32,084 nucleotides of DNA from Deltaproteobacteria bacterium (GCA_029262315.1 JAJCZP010000097.1:1-32084), one strand, 5' to 3'. Shown: positions 1 through 8,732, counted from the first letter of the stretch. The notes: a model not told the origin generated them from the letters alone. Made by a program: numbers and translations.

Positions 1-575
1 CCTTCGCGCGGCACACCGCGGCCGATCGGATCGCGCGCTATTTCGACGATCGCACCGCCGTCGAGCCCAATCTCGCCCCCGTCGTCGCTGGTCTCGCCGC
101 TCGTGGTGGTGATGCGAGCCTCTACGAGCGCTACCTGGCACGCAAACGGGCGGCCTCGCACGATCCCGAGGAAGAAGAGCGATTTCTGCTCGCCCTCACG
201 AGCTTCGAGGATCCCGACCTCATCGCACGGACCCTGGCCCTCACCTTCACCGACGAGGTACGCGCACAAGACCGCGCCTTCCTCCTGGCCTACCTGCTCG
301 CCGGTCGGACCTCCCGCCGGCCCGCGTGGGCCTTCGTCCGCGACGGCTGGGAAACCTACGTGCTCGCGATGGATCCCATGCTTCGTCAGTACGTGATCCG
401 CGCGATGGGGAGCCTAACCCCGTCGGATCTCGCCACAGAGGTCGATGGCTTTCTGGCGACGCATGTCACGGACGAGACCCGCGAGACTACGGCCCAAGCA
501 CGCGAGCAGCTCCGACTCGACGCCGCGGCCTGCATCCGCATCGGCCCCGCGCTCACCACCGTTCTCGATCGCTGA
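1..575 (+). CDS. M1-family aminopeptidase, C-terminal part (5' end outside window)
   Basis: An open frame enters from the left edge (first full codon at base 3) and stops with TGA at 573-575, leaving about 190 residues. The sequence is all-helical and resembles the ERAP1-like C-terminal domain of M1 zinc aminopeptidases. Helical-repeat phrases such as DEVRAQD, AWAFVRDGW and FEDPDLIARTLAL are typical of that domain. The catalytic HExxH domain would lie upstream of the window. In this family the C-terminal helical bowl closes over the active site and limits substrate access. The family call rests on the C-terminal domain alone, so the exact peptidase subfamily is open. The GST gene follows 132 bp downstream on the same strand with its own ribosome binding site. 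Confidence 0.8.
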   Translation, partial: FARHTAADRIARYFDDRTAVEPNLAPVVAGLAARGGDASLYERYLARKRAASHDPEEEERFLLALTSFEDPDLIARTLALTFTDEVRAQDRAFLLAYLLAGRTSRRPAWAFVRDGWETYVLAMDPMLRQYVIRAMGSLTPSDLATEVDGFLATHVTDETRETTAQAREQLRLDAAACIRIGPALTTVLDR

Positions 576-707
576 CGGCGCCGATCACTTTGCCATCACG
601 AGCGCGGCCGGGCGTATTTGCATCAAGAGCGCCAGGTCTGTACTCAGCGCAGATCGCCCCGTTCTGGCCCGTCCACGACGCACGTCCGGAACTCTGAAGG
701 AGGCCGC

Positions 708-1358
708 ATGCTCACGCTCTACGGCGCACTGCTCTCGCCGTTCGTCCGCAAAGTGCGGATCGTCCTCGCCGAGAAGAAGGTCGAGTACGAGCTCGTCCCG
801 CAGAGCCCGTTCGAAAAGTCCGCCGAGTTCTTGAAGAAGAGCCCGCTCGGGCGCATTCCGGCCCTCGATGACGAGCAGGGGCGGAGCCTCGCCGACAGCT
901 CGATCATCGCCGAGTATCTGGAAGAACGCTTTCCCGAGCCCGCGCTCCTCCCGCGCGACCCGTACGAGCGCGCCCGCGTGCGCTGGTTCGACGAATATGC
1001 GGATGGCGGCATGGCCCCGACGCTCACCGGCAAGATCTTCTTTCAGCGTGTCGTAAACACGTCGCTGATGAAGAACAAGCCCGACGAGGCCGCACTCGCC
1101 GATGGCATCCAGGAACTCGCGCGCTTCTTCACGTATCTCGAGGACGAGATCGACGGGAACGACTATCTCGTCGGCAACACGTTCAGCCTGGCCGACATCA
1201 GTGTCGGATGCCAGCTCATCAACCTTCGCCATGCGCACATCAGCATCGATGCCGCGGAGCATCCGACGCTCCGACGCTGGTTCGACCGCGTGACGAGTCG
1301 GCCGTCGATCGCGGCCCTGATCGAGCAGGATCAGGGCTTCCTCGGACATCAGACGTAG
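708..1358 (+). CDS. Glutathione S-transferase family protein
   Basis: A 216-residue protein of normal cytosolic GST length. Residues 1-80 form the thioredoxin-like N-terminal domain (start MLTLYGALLSPFVRKVRI), with SPLGRIPAL carrying the cis-Pro loop. D63-S64-S65 is the glutathione gamma-glutamyl contact, followed by IIAEYLEERFPEP. The helical C-terminal domain (about 90-205) carries the N-capping box in FSLADISV. The start at 708 is chosen because AAGGAGG at 697-703 sits 4 nt upstream; the frame is open further upstream but that part shows no GST homology. The N-terminal active position lies near S10, as in Ser- or Cys-type bacterial GSTs. The substrate cannot be read from the sequence. Usual roles are detoxification of electrophiles or glutathione-dependent isomerisation. 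Confidence 0.9.
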   Translation: MLTLYGALLSPFVRKVRIVLAEKKVEYELVPQSPFEKSAEFLKKSPLGRIPALDDEQGRSLADSSIIAEYLEERFPEPALLPRDPYERARVRWFDEYADGGMAPTLTGKIFFQRVVNTSLMKNKPDEAALADGIQELARFFTYLEDEIDGNDYLVGNTFSLADISVGCQLINLRHAHISIDAAEHPTLRRWFDRVTSRPSIAALIEQDQGFLGHQT

Positions 1359-1443
1359 CCGTCAGCCCCGGGGCGACGGCCGTCGCCGTCATCACACGGC
1401 ACGGGGGTTTCCCCAACCACGATGTCCCGGACCGTACCCCGCG

Positions 1444-3522
1444 TCAGTGCGTCGCACGCGCAGTCGCCGCGGTCCGGATCCACGCGCGACCACCCACGGC
1501 CACTCCGGCGCCCCACGAACACAGCAACACCACGAGGACCGGCGCGAGCAGGATCGTGTCGAGGGGACGACGCCAGAACCAGCGCTTGGTGATCAGCCAC
1601 ACCCGGTTCACCACGTGAAACGGCACGTTGAGCCCGAAGAGCAGCGGGCGATCGAGAAAATGCCAGGTGTGCTCGGGATCGTGCTCCGCGTAGACGCGCC
1701 GGGAATTCCAGCCCCAGCGAAAGCTGTGGCGCACGACCGACGCCAGCGTCGGTCGTGGGACGTGCGCCACGCGCGCCAGCGGCTCGAAGTACAGCCTGAA
1801 ACCCTGCGCCCGGGCGCGCCGACAGAAGTCGAAGTCGTGAAACGAGAGGAGCGCCTCGTCAAATCCTCCCGTGGCGTCCAGCGCCGCACGCGTGGCCGCC
1901 AGTGCCGCCGAGGGATGAAAGTGTCGCTCCTCGGCAGGTTGCGTCGCCTGCCAGTTGAAGAAGCACACCATGTGATCGGCACGGCCGAGCGGACTGGCGT
2001 CGGCATCGCACTCGATCGCGGCTCCGACGAGCCCCGCGTCTGGGGCCGCTCCGAGCGCTCGGAGGACGTGGTGCACGAAATCCTCGCCCTGAAGCTGGGC
2101 GTCAGCATCGACGAAGACCACGACGCCGCCGCGCGCCTGCTTGCTTCCCGTATTGCGCGCGGCGCTGGCGCCTGGCGTGGGCTCGTGAAGGACCGTCACC
2201 TCATGCCGCGCCGCCACCGTGGCCGAGTCGTCGCTACTGCCGTTGTCAACGACGATCGTTTCGAGCTCGTACCCCGGCGGACGGCGCTGACGTGCGATGC
2301 TCTCCAACAGTGGCGACAACGTCGCCGCGCTGTTCAGACACGGGATGACGAAGCTCACCGTCGGTGACGGGCCCGCATCACCCGCGGACGGCACCGGCGG
2401 CACCGCGGGAACGAGAAGCTTGTGCGGGTAGTCACGGCCATAGACATCGAGCGCTCTGGCCATCAGGCGGACGCGGTCCGCGCCCTCGCCGCCCGGGCAA
2501 CGGCCCGTCACACGCCGGAGCGCCGCGGCAGCCGTGGTCACCGTCGTTCGGTCGGCACCCGGATCCGCCGCGGCGACGACCGCACGCGCGGCGCGGGTAA
2601 ACGCGCGCGTCGGGTCGAGAAACTGCAGGGGCCACACGCCCGCGCGACGCCGCGTGCCGACGTGACGGAGCCAGCGACGCACCAAGCGGCCCTCACCGTC
2701 ACCGACCTCCGCAAGAAAAGCGCTCGCGCGGGCACGCAGCTCCGGGAGCGGCCACAATGGCGGCGTACCTTCCAGACAGGACACGGCCTCGCCGATCAGC
2801 GCGTGGGCCTTGGAAGATACGAGAGGATGCGTCGTCGAACCGCCCGCCGCAGGTAGACTGGCTCCCGCGGCCGGGGTCGCCGACGCGACAGCCGCTGTCG
2901 CCGCGCCAGCGTGGAGCGGAGACGGCTCGAGTGGTCGCGGCAGCGCGTCGAGCTCGACACGAGTGCGCGCCAGAGAGAACAGTGCCTCCGCCGTCCAGGA
3001 CGCGTCACGACGCCGGAGACAGGCACGAAACCCGGTGACGATGGCCTTGGCGATCAGCCGCTCGGCACGCTCTGGCTCGAGCAGGCTCTGCACCAGAAAG
3101 AGGTGTGCGGTCGCCACGATGTTGGGGACCGCCGGCGCGGGCGAGCTGGTGAGCACGGGCGCGAGCGTCGGGTCTCCGGTCAACATCCGCCCGCAGATCG
3201 AGGTCCGCCCGCTCCGAACGAGGCTCTCCCACAATACGACGACCTCGGCATCGGCAGTCAGCCGGAGCGCGTCGAGCCCGGCGCGCAATTCGGCCGAGCG
3301 CAAGGTCGCGAGCGCCGCGCGCTGCGACGGCAGGATCGCGAACACATCGATGTCGGGACGCGCGCCAGCCGTGCCCGTGGCCAGACTGCCGCCCAGCACG
3401 GTCGTCAGTGTGGGGCAGTGCGCGTGCAGACACTGCAGTAACGCCCGCAGATCAGCGGCCAGCTTTTCCGAGAGTCCGGGGACCCCCGCCACCCCTAGGT
3501 CGATCGCGATGCCCTTCCCCAC
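1444..3522 (-). CDS. Nucleotidyltransferase-like / family 2 glycosyltransferase fusion
   Basis: A 692-residue two-domain protein. The N-terminus has the polymerase-beta-type nucleotidyltransferase signature: GGS at 44-46 followed by D57 and D59 in PDIDV. A helical region to about 370 is interrupted by an Ala/Pro/Gly-rich linker near 200-230. Residues 388 to about 620 are a GT-A glycosyltransferase 2 domain: FVIPCLNSAATL, VVDNGSSDDS, the metal-binding DAD at 472-474, and GGFDEALLSFHDFDFCRRA as the acceptor-side acidic motif. A hydrophobic stretch near the C-terminus (about 655-680) suggests membrane association. The GT2 half probably transfers a sugar to a cell-envelope acceptor; the N-terminal half may modify a small molecule or be inactive. 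No glycan cluster surrounds it. It converges with the GST gene and is well separated from the secreted operon upstream. Confidence 0.85.
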   Translation of the reverse strand: MGKGIAIDLGVAGVPGLSEKLAADLRALLQCLHAHCPTLTTVLGGSLATGTAGARPDIDVFAILPSQRAALATLRSAELRAGLDALRLTADAEVVVLWESLVRSGRTSICGRMLTGDPTLAPVLTSSPAPAVPNIVATAHLFLVQSLLEPERAERLIAKAIVTGFRACLRRRDASWTAEALFSLARTRVELDALPRPLEPSPLHAGAATAAVASATPAAGASLPAAGGSTTHPLVSSKAHALIGEAVSCLEGTPPLWPLPELRARASAFLAEVGDGEGRLVRRWLRHVGTRRRAGVWPLQFLDPTRAFTRAARAVVAAADPGADRTTVTTAAAALRRVTGRCPGGEGADRVRLMARALDVYGRDYPHKLLVPAVPPVPSAGDAGPSPTVSFVIPCLNSAATLSPLLESIARQRRPPGYELETIVVDNGSSDDSATVAARHEVTVLHEPTPGASAARNTGSKQARGGVVVFVDADAQLQGEDFVHHVLRALGAAPDAGLVGAAIECDADASPLGRADHMVCFFNWQATQPAEERHFHPSAALAATRAALDATGGFDEALLSFHDFDFCRRARAQGFRLYFEPLARVAHVPRPTLASVVRHSFRWGWNSRRVYAEHDPEHTWHFLDRPLLFGLNVPFHVVNRVWLITKRWFWRRPLDTILLAPVLVVLLCSWGAGVAVGGRAWIRTAATARATH

Positions 3523-3545
3523 AGCAGCATCCTAGCAGTCCTTTG

Positions 3546-3577
3546 AAAAACGTGCGTGGCGCCCCCAGCGGGGGCGC
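3546..3577 (-). terminator. Intrinsic terminator of the secreted-protein operon
   Basis: Read on the minus strand, an 8-bp perfect GC stem (arms at 3570-3577 and 3559-3566, loop 3567-3569) is followed after 8 nt by five T residues (3546-3550 as A on the plus strand). It begins 5 nt after the stop codon of the 1061-residue vWFA protein. Position and orientation fit rho-independent termination of that two-gene operon. The T tract is short and slightly displaced, so efficiency may be moderate. Confidence 0.65.
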
Positions 3578-3581
3578 TCAC

Positions 3582-6500
3582 TCAGTTTTCACGACACTTC
3601 AGACCGCCCTTGTTGCTCTGGCAATCGACGATGGCCCCGACACGGTTGATCACCGTCTCGGACGTGAGCACGACGGTGACTGGCGCACCGAACGGTAAGC
3701 TGAGATCGCGGGCTCGTGCCTTGACGTTGAACTTCATTACCCCCGGGTTCTTCCGCAGGGGCTTGAAGATGCCCTTCAGACCGCGGTCAGGGGTGCGGCA
3801 GATGATGCGACGCAGTTTGCCGTCGTTGCTGCCAAAGCCCGTCTCGCAGTCCTCCGCCCGCCAATCGAAGGTCTCGTCCAGGAAGATCCCGTCGTACACC
3901 CGCACGGTGATGCCCACCGAGGCGTTGAAGAAATCGATGATACCGGCTTCCGGATCCCCGGGCGGCACGACGACGACGAAGTCCCCCTTGGCCACGATGC
4001 CGCCGTTCGGCTTCTCGGGGCGCTTGGAAGCCTTGATCTTCAAGCTGAAGACGTTCAGCAGGTCGTCTTCCTCGTCGCAGAAGTCCCCGACGCCATCGTT
4101 GTCGAGATCCCCCTGGTCGGGATCGGCGACCTCGGGACAGACATCGAGCGGACACGTGTTGGCGGGAAATCCCGGATCGCCGAATCCGTCGCCGTCGGTA
4201 TCCGTGCAGGGATCGCACGCATCCCCGATGCCGTCGCCGTCGGTATCGGTCTGCTCCGGATTGGCGTCGTCCGGACAGTTGTCGATCGGCAGGCACACGC
4301 CATCGAGATCGGTGTCGACACACGGAATCGCAACACACGCGCCGTCACAGGTGATCGCATCGGGCGGATCGCACTCCTCGGCACCTTCCACCACACCATC
4401 GCCACAGACGATCGCCCGGCAGAGAGGATTGCAGGTCGTGCCGTTCGGCGGATCGCAGTCCTCAGGCGCGTCGACGAAGCCGTCGCCACACGCGGGCACC
4501 CGCTGACAGTCGGTCTCGCAGATGCCGTTCTCCGGCGGATCGCACTCCTCGCCGGCCTGCACGATGCCGTTACCGCAGACGATCGTGGCGCAGCTGACAT
4601 CACAGGTCGTCCCGTTCGGCGGATCGCAGTCCTCGGGCGGATCGACGAAGCCGTCACCGCACGCCGGGACGCGCTGACACCCGGCATCGCAGGTTGCCGT
4701 GTTCGGGGGCTCGCACTCTTCGCCCGCCTGCACCACACCGTTGCCGCAGATGATCGACACGCAGCTGGCGTCGCAGGTCGTCCCGTTCGGAGGATCACAT
4801 TCTTCGGGCGCATCGAGGAAGCCGTCGCCACACACCTGGATGCGCTGGCAGCCCGCATCGCAATTGGTGGTATTCGGCGGTTCGCATTCCTCGCCCGGCT
4901 GCAGAATCCCATTGCCACACACGATGGACACGCAACTCGCGTCGCACGTGCTGCCATCGGGCGGGTCACATTCTTCGGGCGCATCCACGAATGTGTCTCC
5001 GCACACGGGCAGGCGCTGGCACGTCCCGTCGCAGGTCGCCGTGTTTGGAGGCTCGCACTCCTCACCCGACTGCACGATGCCGTTCCCGCACTCGATCAGG
5101 ACGCAGCTGGCGTCACAGTTGGCCGTGTTCGGGGGCTCGCACTGCTCGGGTGCGTCGATCAGTCCGTCGCCGCAGACGGGGGCGCGCTGACACGTCGCAT
5201 CGCAGACGGCGGTATTGGGTGGCTCACACTCCTCGCCGGGCTCGACGTCACCATTGCCACACGCGATCGCGGTGCAATCCGTGTCGCACGTCGCGCCATC
5301 GGGCGGATCGCAGGTCTCCGCGCCGTCGACGAGGCCATCGCCGCAGATCGCCTCGCGCTGACAGGTCGCATCGCAGACGGCCGTATTGGGCGGCTCGCAT
5401 TCCTCGCCCGGCTGCAGGATGCCGTTGCCACACACGATGGAGACGCAACTCGCGTCACACGTCGTACCATCGGGGGGATCACACTCTTCAGGCGCGTCGA
5501 GAAAGCCGTCACCGCACGCCGGAATCCGCTGACAGTCCGCATCGCAGGTGCTGCCATCCGGCGGGTCGCACTCCTCCCCTACCCCGGCGTCGACGGCGCC
5601 GTTTCCACACAGGATCTCGCAGCTCAGCATCACGTCCGCCGAGATGGTCGTCCCATCGACATCATCGGCGAAGCAGACTGCCGTCATCGTAAACGGCGTC
5701 TCGTCGACACAGGTGATGGTTTTCGTGAAACCACCGAGGACGTCGAGCACGACCTCCTGCCCGTCGACCTCGACCCGATCGATCCCCGCGGGCGTAATCA
5801 GCGGCAAGGTCGTCGAGAGCTGTCCAGGATCGGTGACCGGCGTAAAGGTGCCTCCGGTGGCCGTCGCAATGAACTGGAGGTCGTCGGGATCGGCTGACGA
5901 CCCGACCCCGACGGTGTGGATCACCGTGCCTGCCGTGACGGCGGTCGCGAGCTCGGCCGTACACGAGCCGTCAAGGCAACGGCCCCCCTGGTTCGACTCA
6001 CCGTCGGACAAGAAGAAGACGATGTTCGTGCCGGTCGGAAAGAGGGCAAGCGCCGCGTTCATCTCGACGAGCGCGTCGGAAAAATCGGTGGCACTCCCGA
6101 GATTCGCCTGCGGCACGGCCGTGAAGAGGCCGATCTGACCGCCGCTCGGCGTCGTGAAGTCGGAATCAAGTGAGCCGAGAACTTCGGCCACGTCCGCACC
6201 ATTCAGCCCGTCGCCATCCTGCTGCGGGGGGCTCGTGAAGACCTGCGAAATGCCCCCACTGTTCGGCGCGTTCGGATCGACGTCGGCGGCGGCGGCATCG
6301 CTGGCGAACGCGACCACACCGACGTTGACCAATGCCGGATCACCGATGCTCGCGTGCAGCGCGAGGAGGCCGGCAATCTCACCGTCGAGGGTGTCGCCAG
6401 CTTCGCCGTCACCGTTGAAGTCATCGCCAGCGTCACCGGCCGTGCCGTTGCCGTCGGCATCCACCAACGGGCGGCTGTTCTGAATCATGAAATCGAGATC

Positions 6501-6767
6501 GGTACTTCCGGAGACATCCACCACGTAGAGCAGATTGATCGTCTGCCCCGCGATGGACCCGATGGCACAGCTGCCCTCGAGCGTCGAGCTCCCCGGCGGG
6601 ATCGGGAGCGTCGCATTGTCGGCCGGACTCGCAATGACGATCGAGAGCGACTGCCCCGTCGACGGAATCGTGACGGAGTTGGGGCCTGGACCAAACACCC
6701 CGGAGTAGGCCACGGTGACGCACAGGAGAAGAGCGGCCGCGACCGTCGAGAGGCGCAATCTGGCCAT
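3582..6767 (-). CDS. Secreted vWFA protein with 15 Cys-rich repeats, thrombospondin-3-like repeats and a shared C-terminal domain
   Basis: A 1061-residue exported protein. Residues 1-22 are a signal peptide. A von Willebrand A domain spans about 75-330 with the MIDAS motif D84-x-S86-G-S88 and FFLSDGE later. Then come 15 tandem Cys-rich units of about 29 residues of the CGNG...EECDPP...CD..C type, resembling the DUF4215/Myxococcus Cys-rich repeat. Calcium-binding thrombospondin-3-like Asp repeats (DTDGDGIGDACD, DLDNDGVGDFCD) follow. The last 150 residues are a beta-rich domain homologous to the end of the neighbouring 290-residue protein. Domain content implies a calcium-dependent surface or extracellular adhesin. 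It is the second gene of an operon: the start lies 6 bp after the upstream stop, and its GGAG site overlaps the end of that gene. An intrinsic terminator follows. Confidence 0.88.
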   Translation of the reverse strand: MARLRLSTVAAALLLCVTVAYSGVFGPGPNSVTIPSTGQSLSIVIASPADNATLPIPPGSSTLEGSCAIGSIAGQTINLLYVVDVSGSTDLDFMIQNSRPLVDADGNGTAGDAGDDFNGDGEAGDTLDGEIAGLLALHASIGDPALVNVGVVAFASDAAAADVDPNAPNSGGISQVFTSPPQQDGDGLNGADVAEVLGSLDSDFTTPSGGQIGLFTAVPQANLGSATDFSDALVEMNAALALFPTGTNIVFFLSDGESNQGGRCLDGSCTAELATAVTAGTVIHTVGVGSSADPDDLQFIATATGGTFTPVTDPGQLSTTLPLITPAGIDRVEVDGQEVVLDVLGGFTKTITCVDETPFTMTAVCFADDVDGTTISADVMLSCEILCGNGAVDAGVGEECDPPDGSTCDADCQRIPACGDGFLDAPEECDPPDGTTCDASCVSIVCGNGILQPGEECEPPNTAVCDATCQREAICGDGLVDGAETCDPPDGATCDTDCTAIACGNGDVEPGEECEPPNTAVCDATCQRAPVCGDGLIDAPEQCEPPNTANCDASCVLIECGNGIVQSGEECEPPNTATCDGTCQRLPVCGDTFVDAPEECDPPDGSTCDASCVSIVCGNGILQPGEECEPPNTTNCDAGCQRIQVCGDGFLDAPEECDPPNGTTCDASCVSIICGNGVVQAGEECEPPNTATCDAGCQRVPACGDGFVDPPEDCDPPNGTTCDVSCATIVCGNGIVQAGEECDPPENGICETDCQRVPACGDGFVDAPEDCDPPNGTTCNPLCRAIVCGDGVVEGAEECDPPDAITCDGACVAIPCVDTDLDGVCLPIDNCPDDANPEQTDTDGDGIGDACDPCTDTDGDGFGDPGFPANTCPLDVCPEVADPDQGDLDNDGVGDFCDEEDDLLNVFSLKIKASKRPEKPNGGIVAKGDFVVVVPPGDPEAGIIDFFNASVGITVRVYDGIFLDETFDWRAEDCETGFGSNDGKLRRIICRTPDRGLKGIFKPLRKNPGVMKFNVKARARDLSLPFGAPVTVVLTSETVINRVGAIVDCQSNKGGLKCREN
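4320..5609 (-). repeat. Tandem coding repeat, 15 Cys-rich units in an alternating two-unit pattern
   Basis: Fifteen units of 28-29 codons (about 86 bp) lie inside the vWFA gene, 1290 bp in all. Most alternate between a CGNG type (ending near CQR) and a CGDG type (ending near CVSI), so the higher-order period is about 58 codons. The last two units are both CGDG type. Several pairs are almost identical at both DNA and protein level, which points to recent duplication or gene conversion. Each unit has about four Cys, suggesting two disulfides per unit in an extracellular rod. Confidence 0.85.
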
Positions 6768-6773
6768 CGTCCG

Positions 6774-7646
6774 CTACTCCTTACAACGCAGGCCGCTACC
6801 GACCTGCTGGCAATCGGTAATCACGCCAACCCGGTCGATCCCGGTCGTCAGGACCGCCGGCCCATCGGCAATCGTCACCGTGATCGGACCGACGAACGGC
6901 CCGGGCACCACGGTCTTGTCGAGCCGCTTGAGCGTGATGCGAAAACGCTGGATCCCGGGAAACGAACGCAGCGGCCGGATGATGGCGCTGAAGCGTTTGT
7001 CGGTGCTCTTGCACTTGTGGTTGCCCTTGACGTTGGTGACGCACTCGCCCGGCACCCACTCGAAGGACGCGTCCATCGGCGTTCCTGGCAGTGAGTCCTG
7101 AATCCGCACCAGCAGGCCCTGCGTCGGATCGAAGCTCCCGGTCGGATCGAAAAAATCGCCCTTCAGCACGATCCGGCCCCGGGGATTCTTGCCCGGCTTG
7201 CTGTTGTCGAACTTGAGCTTCAGGCGGACCACCTCGACGGTGCCGTCTTCGTCATCGCACACGTCGCCGACGAGATCGCCGTCGATGTCATCCTGGGCGC
7301 CGTTCGCCACCGCCGGACAGTTGTCTTCCGCATCGCAGAGGTTGTCGCCGTCCGTGTCACCGCCGCCGCCCGGCGTACACACGCCGCCCTGACAGGTATC
7401 GATCAGGGTACAGGTCACGCCGGTCCCGGCGTTGCATTGCGTCCCGTCGGACGGGGGCGCGCCAGCCTCGCACAGGTTCGTTCCAAGATTGCACGTCTCC
7501 GCGCCATTGCAGACGTCGCCGTCATCGCACTCGGGGTCACTGGTACACGCCTGGGCGGCTCCGACACCGCACCACAACACGACCGCGACGAGCGCCGCGC
7601 CGACGCGGAGTGCGCGTCGACGCGGCTCTTGATGCATGCTCCTCAT
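6774..7646 (-). CDS. Secreted Cys-rich protein sharing the C-terminal domain of the vWFA neighbour
   Basis: A 290-residue exported protein. Residues 1-33 form a signal peptide ending near GAAQA. Residues about 34-110 are Cys-rich (SDPECDDGDVCNGAETC and similar), of the kind found in myxobacterial-type secreted proteins. A short acidic calcium-binding-like stretch (DTDGDNLCDAEDNCP, DIDGDLVGDVCDDEDG) follows. From about 140 to the end is the same domain as in the downstream 1061-residue protein: GRIVLKGDF, a Cys pair, PLRSFPGIQRF, and a final R-V-G-x-I-x-DCQ...GLxC. ATG at 7646 is chosen because AGGAGG (7651-7656) sits 4-5 nt upstream. It is the first gene of the operon, with a 6-bp gap to the next. 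No enzymatic motif is visible; an adhesin or matrix role is inferred only. Confidence 0.82.
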   Translation of the reverse strand: MRSMHQEPRRRALRVGAALVAVVLWCGVGAAQACTSDPECDDGDVCNGAETCNLGTNLCEAGAPPSDGTQCNAGTGVTCTLIDTCQGGVCTPGGGGDTDGDNLCDAEDNCPAVANGAQDDIDGDLVGDVCDDEDGTVEVVRLKLKFDNSKPGKNPRGRIVLKGDFFDPTGSFDPTQGLLVRIQDSLPGTPMDASFEWVPGECVTNVKGNHKCKSTDKRFSAIIRPLRSFPGIQRFRITLKRLDKTVVPGPFVGPITVTIADGPAVLTTGIDRVGVITDCQQVGSGLRCKE

Positions 7647-8117
7647 GGAATCCTCCTGGGGGAATGGTCACGCTCGGCACGGACGGCGCCCAACACGGCA
7701 CCAACGTTCGCCGCACGCGCGTGACGCGACCATCGAACGGCTCGATGAATGGCTTCGCGTGTCTTGCGGGAAAAGGATGCGCAGAGTGGGGACTGCCCGT
7801 CGCGATGCCGGACGCATACGCGCTCCCGCGTGTGCGTCGAAGAAGAAGTCGGCGAGTGTCGCAACACAGAGGGCAAGTCCGGAACTCCAGGCACCAGTTT
7901 TGAGCGGAACGAAAAGAGAACGCGGGACGATCAGCGGACCAATCCGCACGGGCATCGCGCGACCGGTAAGTCGTAGCGCGCGATCCGGCAAACTGTCAAG
8001 GTAGACGCGCCCCCGCCTGGCGTGGCGCATTCGCACGACAGTGCAGCAACGCGCGGCCCATGCTCACGGGCCGTGCACCCCTGCCAGACTGCGCCGAAAC
8101 GAGGCAGCGAGCGCACG
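7647..8117. other. 471-bp gene-free stretch upstream of the secreted operon
   Basis: No frame here has convincing protein character or a good ribosome binding site. It must hold the promoter for the 290-residue protein, but no clear -35/-10 pair was identified. The one structured element is a strong hairpin at 7811-7838, listed separately. The left edge contains the AGGAGG site for the secreted protein. Confidence 0.6.
7811..7838. promoter_or_regulatory. 12-bp inverted repeat with 4-nt loop
   Basis: Arms 7811-7822 and 7827-7838 pair over 12 positions, with one G-U pair on the plus-strand RNA and one mismatch on the minus-strand RNA. The loop is 7823-7826. It lies 165 bp upstream of the secreted operon and about 280 bp after the aldolase stop. 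No T run follows on either strand, so a simple intrinsic terminator is unlikely. An operator or leader-RNA structure is possible. Confidence 0.35.
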
Positions 8118-8720
8118 CTAGAACTCCAGCTTTGGTTCCTGCCCCAACAGGCGGCAATGCAGATAGGCCTGCGCCGAATCCTCGACGATTTCGGCGCGAT
8201 TGAGGGCCTCGAGGAGGGAGGGCCCGGTGGCCGCGAGGCCATGGTTCGACATCAACGTGATACGCGTGTCGGGCTCCACGTCGTACGCGGCGACCATGAG
8301 ATCACGTAGCTCCTCGGAGCCGGCGTCGGCATACGGCACGATCTGAATCTTCTTCAGATGGGCGCGCGCCTGGCCGGTCATGTGTGGCGGGGTCATCCCG
8401 AGGATCCCGAACGCCATGGTGGCCGTCGAGTGCGTGTGCACCACCCCATGCACTTCGGGGCACTTCTCGAGAATGCCGGCGTGCCAACGATATTCCTTCG
8501 AGGGCTTCAGGTCGCCACCGTACTGCTTACCATCGAGACCCATCTCGACGAGATTCTCGACCGCCGTATCGCCGAACGTGATGCCGGTCGCGGTACACAG
8601 GTAGCGATCCGTGTTCGGAATGCGGACGCTGATGTTGCCGCCCGACCCCGCGGTGAGCCAACGATCGCTCGCGCGATGGCAGATATCGACCAAGTGCCTC
8701 TGCAAATCATCCTTGTTCAT
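8118..8720 (-). CDS. Class II aldolase/adducin family protein
   Basis: A 200-residue protein of usual family length. GSGGNISVRIP near residues 26-36 is the phosphate-binding loop. WHAGILEKCPEVHGVVHTHS carries the HxH zinc ligands. A C-terminal SNHGLAATGPSLLEAL supplies the third zinc-binding His. Members cleave or isomerise sugar phosphates (fuculose- or ribulose-phosphate aldolases, epimerases, methylthioribulose dehydratase); the substrate is not evident. The start ATG has GGAGTT about 5 nt upstream, inside the 12-bp gap after the citrate synthase stop, so the two genes form an operon. Why an aldolase-type enzyme is paired with citrate synthase is not clear from the window. Confidence 0.87.
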   Translation of the reverse strand: MNKDDLQRHLVDICHRASDRWLTAGSGGNISVRIPNTDRYLCTATGITFGDTAVENLVEMGLDGKQYGGDLKPSKEYRWHAGILEKCPEVHGVVHTHSTATMAFGILGMTPPHMTGQARAHLKKIQIVPYADAGSEELRDLMVAAYDVEPDTRITLMSNHGLAATGPSLLEALNRAEIVEDSAQAYLHCRLLGQEPKLEF

Positions 8721-8732
8721 GCCAACTCCATA

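Noticed and set aside
1372-1387. 16-bp perfect GC palindrome between the GST and glycosyltransferase genes
   Set aside because: No loop, no T run, and sequence is simple GGCGACGG/CCGTCGCC; could be chance in GC-rich DNA between two convergent genes.
4320-5609. Regular repeats suggesting a CRISPR array
   Set aside because: The period is about 86 bp, all units are coding and conserved throughout, and there are no unique spacers between identical repeats.
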